64,000 nucleotides of DNA. Source: Cytophagales bacterium. GTDB lineage: Bacteria; Bacteroidota; Bacteroidia; Cytophagales; UBA9547. The DNA is taken from assembly GCA_013297755.1 (NCBI GenBank), contig JAAFIH010000019.1:1-64000 (forward strand). The letters run 5' to 3'. Every line of letters begins with the position of its first letter. Positions within the stretch are counted from its first letter, which is position 1. Both the position numbers and the translations under genes were made by a program. This document shows positions 18,981 through 27,826 of this stretch, in pieces. Under the pieces are notes generated by a model. The model saw nothing but the letters and a program-made list of their open reading frames with translations. It searched no databases and was not told the DNA's origin.

Positions 18981-21170
18981 GTGATGATAATAGAACAAGA
19001 TATAGACCTCAAAACCAAACTTAAAGATGTATTTGGTTTTACTGGGTTTAGAGGTATACAAGAAGAAGTGATTAACAGTTTGATGGAAAATGTTAATACT
19101 TTTGCTATTATGCCCACAGGAGCTGGCAAGTCGATGTGCTACCAACTGCCTGCGTTGATGCACGATGGCACTGCCATAGTGGTTTCGCCCTTGATTGCTT
19201 TGATGAAAAATCAGGTAGATCAGATGAACGCTTTTAGTGTAAATGCTCAATTTATGAACTCTACCTTGAGCAAAGCCGAAATTACTAGAGTAAAAAAAGA
19301 AGTACTTAGTGGAGAAATAAAATTACTTTATGTAGCCCCAGAATCGCTTTCAAAAGAAGATAATATAGAGTTTCTCAAATCTGCAAACATTTCTTTTATT
19401 GCCATAGACGAAGCCCATTGTATATCAGAATGGGGGCATGATTTTAGGCCAGAATATCGAAAAATAAAATCTATTGTAGAGCAACTAGGCAACCCACCTG
19501 TAATAGCACTTACGGCTACTGCCACCCCAAAAGTACAAATTGATATTCAAAAAAACCTCCAAATGGAGGATGCCAGGGTATTTAAAACATCGTTTAATAG
19601 AAAAAATTTATATTACGAAATACGCCCTAAATTAGGAGCAAAAAAACAGCTCATAAGGTATGTAAAACAGCATACAGGCAAATCAGGAATAGTATACTGC
19701 CTCAGCCGCAAAAAAGTAGAAGAAATTGCAGATTTATTAAAAGTAAATGGCATCAAAGCACTACCCTACCATGCTGGCTTAGACCAAGAAATTAGGATGC
19801 ACAACCAAGATGCATTTCTCAACGAAGATGTAGACGTAGTAGTGGCTACCATCGCTTTTGGCATGGGTATAGACAAGCCAGATGTTCGATTTGTGATACA
19901 TTATGACGCTCCAAAATCATTAGAAGGTTATTATCAAGAAACTGGCAGAGCTGGCAGAGATGGTATGGAGGGCAACTGCCTGATGTTTTATAGCTACGAT
20001 GACATCGAGAAATTAGAAAAATTCAACAAAGATAAACCAGTGAGCGAACGTGATACCGCAAAACTGTTATTAGAAGAAATGACCGCCTATGCTGAAACAT
20101 CGGTGTGTAGAAGACGACACTTATTAAACTATTTTGGCGAAATCCTAGACAAAGACTGCGGTTTCTGCGATAATTGCCTAAAACCTAAACAAAAATATGC
20201 AGCAATGAAGGAAGTACTACTAGCATTACAAACAGTAGTTGATACCGAAGAAATATTTGGTATCGAACATTTAGTAGATGTACTAAGAGGTATCGAAAAC
20301 GATTATGTGAAAAGCTACAATCACGATGAGCTTGAAACGTATGGAAAAGGTGCCACAAGGTCAACTGATTTTTGGAACTCCGTGTTCAGACAATGCCTTA
20401 CTTATCAGTTTTTAGAAAAAGACATCGAAAATGTAGGTGTTCTAAAACTGACCGACAAAGGCGAAAATTTCCTTGATAACCCTCAAGAAATCGAATTTTC
20501 AGAAGACAATAAATTTGACGGTGCAGGAGACGAAGATGGTGATATACCTGATTCTGTGGCTAGCACAGGCAAATCATTCGACCCTGTAGTATTAGATTTA
20601 CTCAAAAGTCTTAGAAAAAAAATAGCAAAAGAAAAAAATGTACCACCTTATGTTATTTTTCAAGATACCTCACTAGAGGAAATGAGTACAACCTACCCTA
20701 CAACTATTGAAGAGTTGAGCCATGTAAATGGCGTTGGACTTGGAAAAGCTCAAAAATTTGGTAAACCTTTTGTAGACCAAATTAAAAAATATGTAGTTGA
20801 AAACGATATTGTAACTGCTCAAGATGTAGTCGTAAAATCGGCAGTAAATAAATCTAAAACTAAAATATTTATCATTCAACAAATTGATAGAAAAGTAGAT
20901 TTAGAAGAGATAGCTGAAGCTAAATCTATCACTATGGACGATTTGATAAGCGAAATTGAACATATCTGCTTTTCGGGTACAAAGCTAAACCTCGACTATT
21001 ATATAGAACAAATGATAGACGAAGACAAGCAAGACGAAATATTTGATTATTTTATGACCTCAGAAACCGATAACGCTACCACTGCACTCGAAGACCTAGG
21101 CGAAGATCAATTTTCGCTAGAAGAAATAAGGCTTATGAGAATTAAGTTTATTTCTGAAGTAGCATTATAG
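18981..21170 (+). CDS. recQ: ATP-dependent DNA helicase RecQ
   Basis: A 729-residue 3'-5' DNA helicase acting in recombination and replication repair. Motif I is PTGAGKS (45-51), motif II DEAHCISEWGHDFRPEY with the RecQ-specific aromatic loop, and motif VI ETGRAGRDG. The zinc-binding part of the RQC domain shows CRRRHLLNYFGE followed by CGFCDNC. A winged-helix region follows, then an HRDC domain (about 558-630), then a C-terminal extension of about 100 residues that resembles the helix-turn-helix found in other Bacteroidota RecQ proteins. ATG at residues 1 and 2 are both possible. It has a long AT-rich upstream region and its own terminator, so it appears monocistronic. Confidence 0.95.
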   Translation: MMIIEQDIDLKTKLKDVFGFTGFRGIQEEVINSLMENVNTFAIMPTGAGKSMCYQLPALMHDGTAIVVSPLIALMKNQVDQMNAFSVNAQFMNSTLSKAEITRVKKEVLSGEIKLLYVAPESLSKEDNIEFLKSANISFIAIDEAHCISEWGHDFRPEYRKIKSIVEQLGNPPVIALTATATPKVQIDIQKNLQMEDARVFKTSFNRKNLYYEIRPKLGAKKQLIRYVKQHTGKSGIVYCLSRKKVEEIADLLKVNGIKALPYHAGLDQEIRMHNQDAFLNEDVDVVVATIAFGMGIDKPDVRFVIHYDAPKSLEGYYQETGRAGRDGMEGNCLMFYSYDDIEKLEKFNKDKPVSERDTAKLLLEEMTAYAETSVCRRRHLLNYFGEILDKDCGFCDNCLKPKQKYAAMKEVLLALQTVVDTEEIFGIEHLVDVLRGIENDYVKSYNHDELETYGKGATRSTDFWNSVFRQCLTYQFLEKDIENVGVLKLTDKGENFLDNPQEIEFSEDNKFDGAGDEDGDIPDSVASTGKSFDPVVLDLLKSLRKKIAKEKNVPPYVIFQDTSLEEMSTTYPTTIEELSHVNGVGLGKAQKFGKPFVDQIKKYVVENDIVTAQDVVVKSAVNKSKTKIFIIQQIDRKVDLEEIAEAKSITMDDLISEIEHICFSGTKLNLDYYIEQMIDEDKQDEIFDYFMTSETDNATTALEDLGEDQFSLEEIRLMRIKFISEVAL

Positions 21171-21175
21171 ATTAT

Positions 21176-21214
21176 AAAAACCTTACTTTAATCATAAAAA
21201 GTAAGGTTTTTTTT
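21176..21214 (+). terminator. Rho-independent terminator of recQ
   Basis: Six bases after the recQ stop, the arm AAAACCTTACTTT pairs with AAAGTAAGGTTTT across a short AT loop, followed directly by a run of T. Stem and T-tract are both clear. Confidence 0.8.
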
Positions 21215-21404
21215 AAATATTTTTTATTTAGTGATTCTATAAATTCATAAACATATTTATTTGTAAGAACCTTTTATTGTATTTTTTTAAAAATTAAAAC
21301 AATATGTCTTTAGATTTTTTTTTAAAAAAATATTTATTTTATATTTTATTTTTAAAAACTAAATTTAGTTATAAACATAACCTAAACATAACCCATTTTT
21401 TCTT

Positions 21405-21412
21405 TATTTTTG
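21405..21412 (+). promoter_or_regulatory. Possible Bacteroidota -7 box for ftsK
   Basis: TATTTTTG matches TAnnTTTG and lies 13 bases before the ftsK ATG; no -33 TTG at standard spacing is seen. Confidence 0.3.
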
Positions 21413-21425
21413 TGTAATTTAGTTT

Positions 21426-24029
21426 ATGGCACAAAATACATTTAGAAAAAATACATTAAAAGAAAAGCCAGCAAACACATTAGCTGCACCCGAAGAAACC
21501 GAAAATAGCGTTGAAAAAGAAGCCAATCAAACCTCAAAATTTGCTTTTTTTAAAGACCCACGGCTTCATTTGGTTATTGGAGTAATATTAATATTTTCCT
21601 CTATTTTTATATCTTTTGCACTTATTTCTTACCCATTTACTGGAAACGAAGACCAAAGTATGGTTGAATCTTTGTTTGAAACCAACCTAAGAGAATCAGG
21701 CCAAGAAGCCGAAAATTGGTTAGGATTAGCAGGAGCAGTTGTTTCTTATTTCTTAATTTTCAAGGGTTTTGGCATTGCTTCTCTACTATTTATGCCTTTG
21801 CTATTTGTAGTTGGAGTAAGAATAGTTTTCAAAAAAACATTGTATCCACCTCGAAAATTGATGGGATATATCATGTTTTTGGTTTTTTGGATAAGTGTTA
21901 CTTTTGGGTACATTGTGTTGGTGGCAAACCAAGAAAGTTTTTTAGGTTTTTTAAGTGGTGGCATTGGGTACGAATTTGCTTTAATTTTCAATGAAATTCT
22001 AGGTATTGGTACTTTATTGCTCATTGTTTTATTAATGATAGTTTTTCTTATTTTTACATTAAACATTACTTCTTTTGCTCCAAAACAAAAATCTATTGCT
22101 CTAGATAATCCATTTGCAGAAGAAGATGATTTGGCTGATAATCAATTTAATAATGAAAATGAGAACGAACTTGAACAACAAAATATTGATGACGATGATG
22201 AAAATATTGATGACGATGATATAGAAATTGTAGAAATTAAAAAACCTTCTACTTTGCCTCTTGTACCCAAACAAGCACCTGTTGCTACACCAGAACCTGA
22301 AAAAGATTATGTAAAAGAGTATGAAGGGATGGAAATAGTAATCGAAAACAAAGAAAACTTAGTGGTATCTATGCCTGATTTGCCGCCAACAATACCTCCA
22401 ATTATTCCAACCCCTGTAATACAAAATAATTCGACCGAAAATTCCAATAATATTACAACTCAAAACCAACATATTGATGATAAAATCCCTCCTGTTGTAA
22501 AATTTGAAGACCTGCCACCCTACGACCCTACTTTAGATTTATCAACGTATAAGTATCCTACCATAGATTTACTCAAAGATTATGGGCCACAGCCAGGTAG
22601 CATAGTTACAAAAGAAGAATTGATAGAAAATCGTAATAAAATTATCAATACTCTAAAAGATTTTGGCATAGAAGTTACACAATTTAAAGCCACCATAGGT
22701 CCTACAGTTACACTTTATGAAATTGTACCAGAGGCAGGGATAAAAATTTCCAAAATATCAAACCTTTCGGATGATATTGCCCTCAGATTGAGTGCTTTAG
22801 GTGTAAGAATTATAGCTCCTATGCCAGGAAAAGGAACAATAGGTATGGAAGTACCCAATAAAACCAAGCAAATGGTGCCTGCATTGGAGGTTTTGCGTGA
22901 TCCAAAATTTGCCAATAACACTATGGAGTTGCCCATAGCTTTTGGAAAAACTATTTCTAACGAAGTTTTTGTTGCTGATTTGGCCACAATGCCACATTTG
23001 CTTATGGCTGGTGCTACTGGTATGGGTAAATCGGTAGGTATCAATATGTTGCTTACATCGCTACTTTACAAAAAACATCCATCACAACTCAAGATAGTGA
23101 TGGTAGATCCTAAAAAAGTTGAACTTTCGGTATATAGTAAGATTGAACGACATTTTTTAGCTAAATTACCCGAAGCCGAAGACGCTATTATTACTGATAC
23201 CAAAAAAGTTGTTCATACTTTGAACTCGCTTTGTATAGAAATGGATACCAGATATAGCCTCTTGAAAGATGCTGGATGCAGAAATATCAAAGAATACAAT
23301 CCTAAATTTGTTGCCCGAAAACTTAATCCCAACGAAGGGCATCGCTATTTGCCTTATATAGTTGTAGTGATAGACGAATTGGCAGATTTGATGATGACAG
23401 CAGGCAAAGAGGTAGAGCAACCCATAGCACGTATAGCCCAACTGGCCAGAGCAGTGGGTATTCATTTGGTTTTGGCTACTCAAAGACCTTCTGTAAACGT
23501 AATCACTGGAGTAATAAAAGCAAATTTCCCTGCAAGGCTTTCGTTTAGAGTAACTTCGACTATTGACTCAAGGACAATTTTAGACGAAGGCGGAGCCAAT
23601 CAACTGATAGGCAAAGGCGATATGTTGTTGAAAATAAATTCTGAAACTGTACGCTTGCAATGTGCATTTATTGATACACCAGAGGTTGAAAATGTAGTAG
23701 ATTTTATTGGAGTTCAAAAAGCATACCCAACGGCATATCACCTGCCCGAATATTTTGATGAAAACGCTGATCCATCAGAAAGAGATGTTGATTTAAGTAA
23801 TAAAGACCCTAAATTTAACGAAGCAGCTAAACTTATTGTTACATTCCAACAAGGCAGTACATCTCTGATTCAGAGGAAATTAAGTCTTGGCTATGCTCGC
23901 TCAGGTCGAATTATGGATCAGTTGGAAGCCGCTGGTATAGTGGGGCCACCCAATGGCAGCAAAGTAAGAGATGTTTTAATAAAAGACGATGTCAGTTTGC
24001 AAGCACTACTAGCAGAAATAGGTACATAA
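21426..24029 (+). CDS. ftsK: DNA translocase FtsK/SpoIIIE
   Basis: An 867-residue septal DNA pump. The N-terminal membrane domain (about 45-225) has four or more hydrophobic helices. A linker rich in Asp, Glu, Asn and Pro (about 225-370, with a repeated DDDDENIDDDD block) leads to the motor: alpha/beta RecA-like domains with Walker A GATGMGKS (around 530) and Walker B VVVIDELADLM. The final 60-70 residues form the winged-helix gamma domain (TSLIQRKLSLGYARSGRIMDQLEAAGIVG when read in pieces), which recognises polar KOPS-like sequences and activates XerD. The partner recombinase is encoded at 1741-2646. The gene is alone on its strand, followed by a MITE-like repeat. Confidence 0.95.
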   Translation: MAQNTFRKNTLKEKPANTLAAPEETENSVEKEANQTSKFAFFKDPRLHLVIGVILIFSSIFISFALISYPFTGNEDQSMVESLFETNLRESGQEAENWLGLAGAVVSYFLIFKGFGIASLLFMPLLFVVGVRIVFKKTLYPPRKLMGYIMFLVFWISVTFGYIVLVANQESFLGFLSGGIGYEFALIFNEILGIGTLLLIVLLMIVFLIFTLNITSFAPKQKSIALDNPFAEEDDLADNQFNNENENELEQQNIDDDDENIDDDDIEIVEIKKPSTLPLVPKQAPVATPEPEKDYVKEYEGMEIVIENKENLVVSMPDLPPTIPPIIPTPVIQNNSTENSNNITTQNQHIDDKIPPVVKFEDLPPYDPTLDLSTYKYPTIDLLKDYGPQPGSIVTKEELIENRNKIINTLKDFGIEVTQFKATIGPTVTLYEIVPEAGIKISKISNLSDDIALRLSALGVRIIAPMPGKGTIGMEVPNKTKQMVPALEVLRDPKFANNTMELPIAFGKTISNEVFVADLATMPHLLMAGATGMGKSVGINMLLTSLLYKKHPSQLKIVMVDPKKVELSVYSKIERHFLAKLPEAEDAIITDTKKVVHTLNSLCIEMDTRYSLLKDAGCRNIKEYNPKFVARKLNPNEGHRYLPYIVVVIDELADLMMTAGKEVEQPIARIAQLARAVGIHLVLATQRPSVNVITGVIKANFPARLSFRVTSTIDSRTILDEGGANQLIGKGDMLLKINSETVRLQCAFIDTPEVENVVDFIGVQKAYPTAYHLPEYFDENADPSERDVDLSNKDPKFNEAAKLIVTFQQGSTSLIQRKLSLGYARSGRIMDQLEAAGIVGPPNGSKVRDVLIKDDVSLQALLAEIGT

Positions 24030-24057
24030 TATTTTTTTATCATTTATTTTATAATTT

Positions 24058-24157
24058 AGGGAACTTTTAAAAACCCATAATTTAATTTCAAAAACCCCAC
24101 CCTAACCCTGACCAAGATGGAGGGCTATATAGGAATTAGGGTTTTTAGAAGTTTCCT
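24058..24157. repeat. MITE-like inverted-repeat element, copy 2
   Basis: A 100-base foldback with the same plan as the element at 13998-14117. The outer arm GAACTTTTAAAAACCC (24061-24076) pairs with GGGTTTTTAGAAGTTTC (24139-24155) with one mismatch and a one-base slip. The pieces AGGAATT and GGTTTTTAGAAGTT are shared with copy 1, and the interior has CCC/GGG-rich arms. It lies 28 bases after the ftsK stop and may also terminate its transcript. Confidence 0.6.
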
Positions 24158-24366
24158 TTAGCTTTTTTGAGGAAATCCCCTATTTGATTTTTAGAAACTA
24201 TTTATTAAGAAATGAAGTATTAAATTATTAGAAATTACTTTTTCATATTCTGATTATAAAAAAAAATATCAATTTTAAGAAAGAAACTAATTTTCATTAA
24301 TAAAAATTAAGGAATTTTCTTTTTCAATTCATTTTTTTTTGTAATTTTAGTCAGTAAATACAAAAA
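24158..24366. other. Intergenic region, nothing identified
   Basis: About 210 AT-rich bases between the repeat and the methyltransferase gene; no gene or clear promoter seen. Confidence 0.5.
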
Positions 24367-25155
24367 ATGATCAACAAAACACCCAAACTAACGCTTGTAG
24401 GAGCTGGTCCTGGCGACATAGAATTGATAACAATCAAAGGAATAAAGGCTATAAAAAATGCAGATGTAATTTTGTACGATGCCCTAGCCAACGAGGATTT
24501 GTTGTTGTATGCAGATATATCTATTCCAAAAATATTTGTAGGCAAACGCAGAGGTTCTTGTGCATTTTCGCAATCAGAAATAAACCAACTAATTATAGAA
24601 AACGCACTCAAATATGGTCATTGTGTACGATTAAAAGGTGGCGACCCCTTTATTTTTGGGCGAGGATACGAAGAAGTAGAATTTGCTAGAGCATTCAATA
24701 TCCCAGTTGATATTGTGCCTGGTATTTCAAGTGCCATTGCAGTACCCGAAATGCAACAAATACCACTAACTACACGTGGCGTAAGCGAAAGTTTATGGAT
24801 AACTACAGGCACTACCAAAGACAATACGATTTCTACTGATATAGCCCTTGCTGCTCAATCTACTGCCACAGTAGTTATATTGATGGCTATGAGCAAACTG
24901 GCCGAAATAATGGTAATATTTTCGGAAAATGGTAAATCAAATACTCCTGTGGCTATTATACAACATGGCACCACAAAAAATGAAAAATATATTATAGGAA
25001 ATGTATCAACTATTACTGATTTAGCAAAAAAAGAAAACATTGATAATCCATCTATAATCATTGTTGGAGAAGTTGTTAATTTGCATCCAGATATGATACA
25101 AAATATTGAAAATAATTACGAAATAGTAAAAAATAACTATATCAAAAATAAATGA
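24367..25155 (+). CDS. cobA: Uroporphyrinogen-III C-methyltransferase
   Basis: A 262-residue SAM-dependent tetrapyrrole methylase that methylates uroporphyrinogen III at C2 and C7 to precorrin-2, the branch point to sirohaem and cobalamin. Motifs: LVGAGPGDIELIT at the N-terminus, DVILYDAL, KRRGSCAFSQ-(E)INQL, RLKGGDPFIFGRGYEE, and the PGISSAIAVPE loop. Length is that of a single-domain SUMT rather than trifunctional CysG. No nitrite/sulfite reductase or cob genes are nearby. The stop overlaps the start of the next gene by four bases (ATGA), indicating translational coupling. Confidence 0.92.
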   Translation: MINKTPKLTLVGAGPGDIELITIKGIKAIKNADVILYDALANEDLLLYADISIPKIFVGKRRGSCAFSQSEINQLIIENALKYGHCVRLKGGDPFIFGRGYEEVEFARAFNIPVDIVPGISSAIAVPEMQQIPLTTRGVSESLWITTGTTKDNTISTDIALAAQSTATVVILMAMSKLAEIMVIFSENGKSNTPVAIIQHGTTKNEKYIIGNVSTITDLAKKENIDNPSIIIVGEVVNLHPDMIQNIENNYEIVKNNYIKNK

Positions 25156-25793
25156 AAATAGCACTCGTAGCTGGAGCAACTGGACTTGTAGGAAAACAAG
25201 TCATGTATAAATTATTAGAAAATAATAGGTATGAAAAAGTTTACATTTTAGTAAGAAAAAAACTAGAAATTAAAAATTCAAAATTAATACAAATAGTCAT
25301 AAAATATGATCAATTAGAATCAATATCTGCAGAAGTTATACCTACAGATGTGTTTTGTTGTTTGGGTACAACCATTGCAAAGGCTGGTTCTGAAGAAGAG
25401 TTTTACAAAGTTGATTATACTTATGTACTACAAATTGCAAAAATATTTAAAGAACGAAAAGCAAGTAATTTCTTACTTATTTCGGCTGTAGGTGCTAGTG
25501 CAGATTCAAGTATTTTTTATAGTAGAACCAAAGGAGAAGTAGAGCAAGCTATTCGCCAACTAGATTATGATAGTTTTCATGCGTTTAGACCTTCATTATT
25601 ACTAGGACAAAGAAACGAATTTAGATTTGGAGAACGTATTGGCATTGGTTTTGCTATGATTTTTCAACCATTTTTAATTGCTTCTTTGGCAAAATATAAA
25701 CCAATACATGCTGCTCTGTTGGCCGATTACATGATTTTAAGATCTTTTGAAACAAATAAAGGAAATTTCGTTCGTGAAAGTCCAAGTTTTTGA
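25152..25793 (+). CDS. NAD(P)-binding Rossmann-fold oxidoreductase (HTATIP2-like)
   Basis: A 213-residue atypical short-chain dehydrogenase. The nucleotide-binding motif GATGLVGKQV is at residues 8-17, FCCLGTTIAKAGSEEEFYKVD follows the fourth strand, and LISAVGASADSSIFYSRTKGEVE holds the Ser...Y-x-x-x-K-type catalytic region (Y-S-R-T-K). The C-terminal part has the FRPSLLLGQR block of NAD-dependent epimerase/HTATIP2 relatives. It may act in redox or sirohaem-related metabolism because it overlaps the methyltransferase gene by four bases, but that link is positional only. Confidence 0.8.
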   Translation: MKIALVAGATGLVGKQVMYKLLENNRYEKVYILVRKKLEIKNSKLIQIVIKYDQLESISAEVIPTDVFCCLGTTIAKAGSEEEFYKVDYTYVLQIAKIFKERKASNFLLISAVGASADSSIFYSRTKGEVEQAIRQLDYDSFHAFRPSLLLGQRNEFRFGERIGIGFAMIFQPFLIASLAKYKPIHAALLADYMILRSFETNKGNFVRESPSF

Positions 25794-25834
25794 TATTTTT
25801 TAACTTTTATCTTAGTTAGTTGCCTATTTGTTGC

Positions 25835-25842
25835 TATTTTTG
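25835..25842 (+). promoter_or_regulatory. Possible Bacteroidota -7 box
   Basis: TATTTTTG matches TAnnTTTG, 16 bases before the glycosyltransferase ATG. A TTG occurs upstream at 25820-25822 but the spacing is shorter than usual. Confidence 0.3.
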
Positions 25843-25858
25843 ACATTCATTTTAGCAA

Positions 25859-27823
25859 ATGCAAGCAGATTTAAGCATTATAATTGTAAATTACAATGTA
25901 TGCTATTTTTTAGAACAGACTCTCAAATCTGTATATTCTTCCATTCATAACCTCAAAATGGAGGTTTTTGTGGTAGACAATGCTTCTATTGATGGCTCAG
26001 TGGCTATGGTAAAATCAAAATTTGGAGAAGTAAAATTGATAGAATCAAAAGAAAATCTAGGTTTCTCCAAAGCCAATAACTTGGCCATTCTCCAAAGTAC
26101 AGGAAAATATATATTATTACTAAATCCAGATACGGTAGTTCAAAACGATACATTTGCAAAATGTTTTTCTTACATGGAGCAGCAACCAAAAGCAGGTGGT
26201 TTGGGAGTATATATGGTAGATGGAAAAGGAAAATTCTTACCAGAATCAAAACGAGGAATGCCAACCCCTTGGGTAGCATTTTATAAAATAACAGGACTTT
26301 CTAACATATTTCCAACCTCAAAAAAGTATGGTAAATATCATCTTGGCTATCTTAACAATGAACAAATTGCAGAAATTGACATCTTATCTGGTGCATTTAT
26401 GTGGCTCCGAAAATCAACTTTAGATAATATTGGTTTACTAGACGAAGATTATTTTATGTATGGCGAAGATATAGATTTATCTTACCGAATTACTAAAGGT
26501 GGATATAAAAATATATATTTTCCAGAAACCAGAATTATACATTATAAAGGTGAAAGCACAAAAAAATCCAGCCTTAATTATGTATATGTTTTTTATAATG
26601 CAATGGCCATATTTGCAAACAAACATTTTACAAATTCTTACGCAAAATCATTTTCTTTTCTTATTACAATAGCAATTTGGGCCAAAGCATTTATCAGTTT
26701 TTTTAGTAATATTATAAAAAAATATTCTCATCTTACATTAGATATTATTTTAATACTTTTTGGGACAATTTTTTTGAAAAATTTTTGGCAAGAATACGTT
26801 AAATACAAAGATACAAATATAGTCTATCCAAGTAATTTTTCATCGATAGTTATACCCATTTACACATTTTTGTGGATAATAGTGGCTTATTTTAGCGGAA
26901 GTTACGATAAACCATACAAAATCCATCGTATCATTAGAGGAGTAGCTTTAGGTGGCATATTTATATCAGCTCTTACTAATTTTGTTGATTTATATCGCTA
27001 CTCCAAGGCAATAATCATATTGGGATCTATTTGGGCAATGATTGTAATGATTCTTACTAGATATGTTTACACTATAATAAGACACAAAAAATTTAATTTT
27101 GAAGACAAGAAAGATACTAAAATAATCATTGTAGGTTCTCAAATTGAAGCTGATAGAGTTATAGCTATCATCAAAAATTTAGATAAAAAAATAAATTATT
27201 TAGGATTCATAACTGCCGATGATTACGAAAAAAGTTACCATAATTACTTAGGAAAATTGAGTAATATTATTGACATAGTTACTATTTATAAACCTGACGA
27301 GGTTATTTTTTGTTCAAAAAATATGCCTACTCAAGAAATTATAAGTTTAATGGTAAAATTAGACAGCCGAACAATAGATTTTAAAATTGTGCCTGACGAG
27401 AGCAATTTTATCATTGGTAGCAACTCTAAAGATACTCAAGGCGAGCTATATGCTATGGATATTTCGCTAAATATTACCACAAAAGAAAATATTAGATCAA
27501 AAAGATTGACAGATGTTGTCGTAAGTATATTTTTAATAGCATTGTTTCCATTAGTAATATTTTTTATTAATAATAAATTGAATTTTTATAAAAAGATTTT
27601 TAAAATACTTATAGGAAAAAATACATTTGTAGGTTACAAAAACCCTAACGCAACAATCCTGCCAAGATTAAAATCGGGTGTTTTAACTCCTGCAACAGAA
27701 TTTGAAAATTATTCTTTAGACAACAAAACAATCGAAAAATTAGATTTAATTTACGCAAAAAACTACCAACCCAGCGATGATTGGAACATTATTAGCAAAA
27801 ATTTTAAAAAAATAGGACAATAA
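25859..27823 (+). CDS. GT2 glycosyltransferase fused to a membrane and sugar-transferase-like module
   Basis: A 654-residue membrane protein. The first 230 residues form a rhamnosyltransferase-like GT2 domain: SIIIVNYNV, VVDNASIDGS, GFSKANNLAI, LLNPDTV (the DxD-equivalent) and EDIDLSYRITKGGYK. Several transmembrane helices follow (about 255-410). A Rossmann-like domain (about 415-510, KIIIVGSQIEADRVI) and KRLTDVVVSIFLI are the pieces that normally precede the catalytic part of WbaP/ExoY-type polyprenyl-phosphate sugar transferases. The KFRSM catalytic block is missing, so that half looks degenerate. It probably builds an envelope glycan. The next gene starts 3 bases after its stop. Confidence 0.8.
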   Translation: MQADLSIIIVNYNVCYFLEQTLKSVYSSIHNLKMEVFVVDNASIDGSVAMVKSKFGEVKLIESKENLGFSKANNLAILQSTGKYILLLNPDTVVQNDTFAKCFSYMEQQPKAGGLGVYMVDGKGKFLPESKRGMPTPWVAFYKITGLSNIFPTSKKYGKYHLGYLNNEQIAEIDILSGAFMWLRKSTLDNIGLLDEDYFMYGEDIDLSYRITKGGYKNIYFPETRIIHYKGESTKKSSLNYVYVFYNAMAIFANKHFTNSYAKSFSFLITIAIWAKAFISFFSNIIKKYSHLTLDIILILFGTIFLKNFWQEYVKYKDTNIVYPSNFSSIVIPIYTFLWIIVAYFSGSYDKPYKIHRIIRGVALGGIFISALTNFVDLYRYSKAIIILGSIWAMIVMILTRYVYTIIRHKKFNFEDKKDTKIIIVGSQIEADRVIAIIKNLDKKINYLGFITADDYEKSYHNYLGKLSNIIDIVTIYKPDEVIFCSKNMPTQEIISLMVKLDSRTIDFKIVPDESNFIIGSNSKDTQGELYAMDISLNITTKENIRSKRLTDVVVSIFLIALFPLVIFFINNKLNFYKKIFKILIGKNTFVGYKNPNATILPRLKSGVLTPATEFENYSLDNKTIEKLDLIYAKNYQPSDDWNIISKNFKKIGQ

Positions 27824-27826
27824 AAT

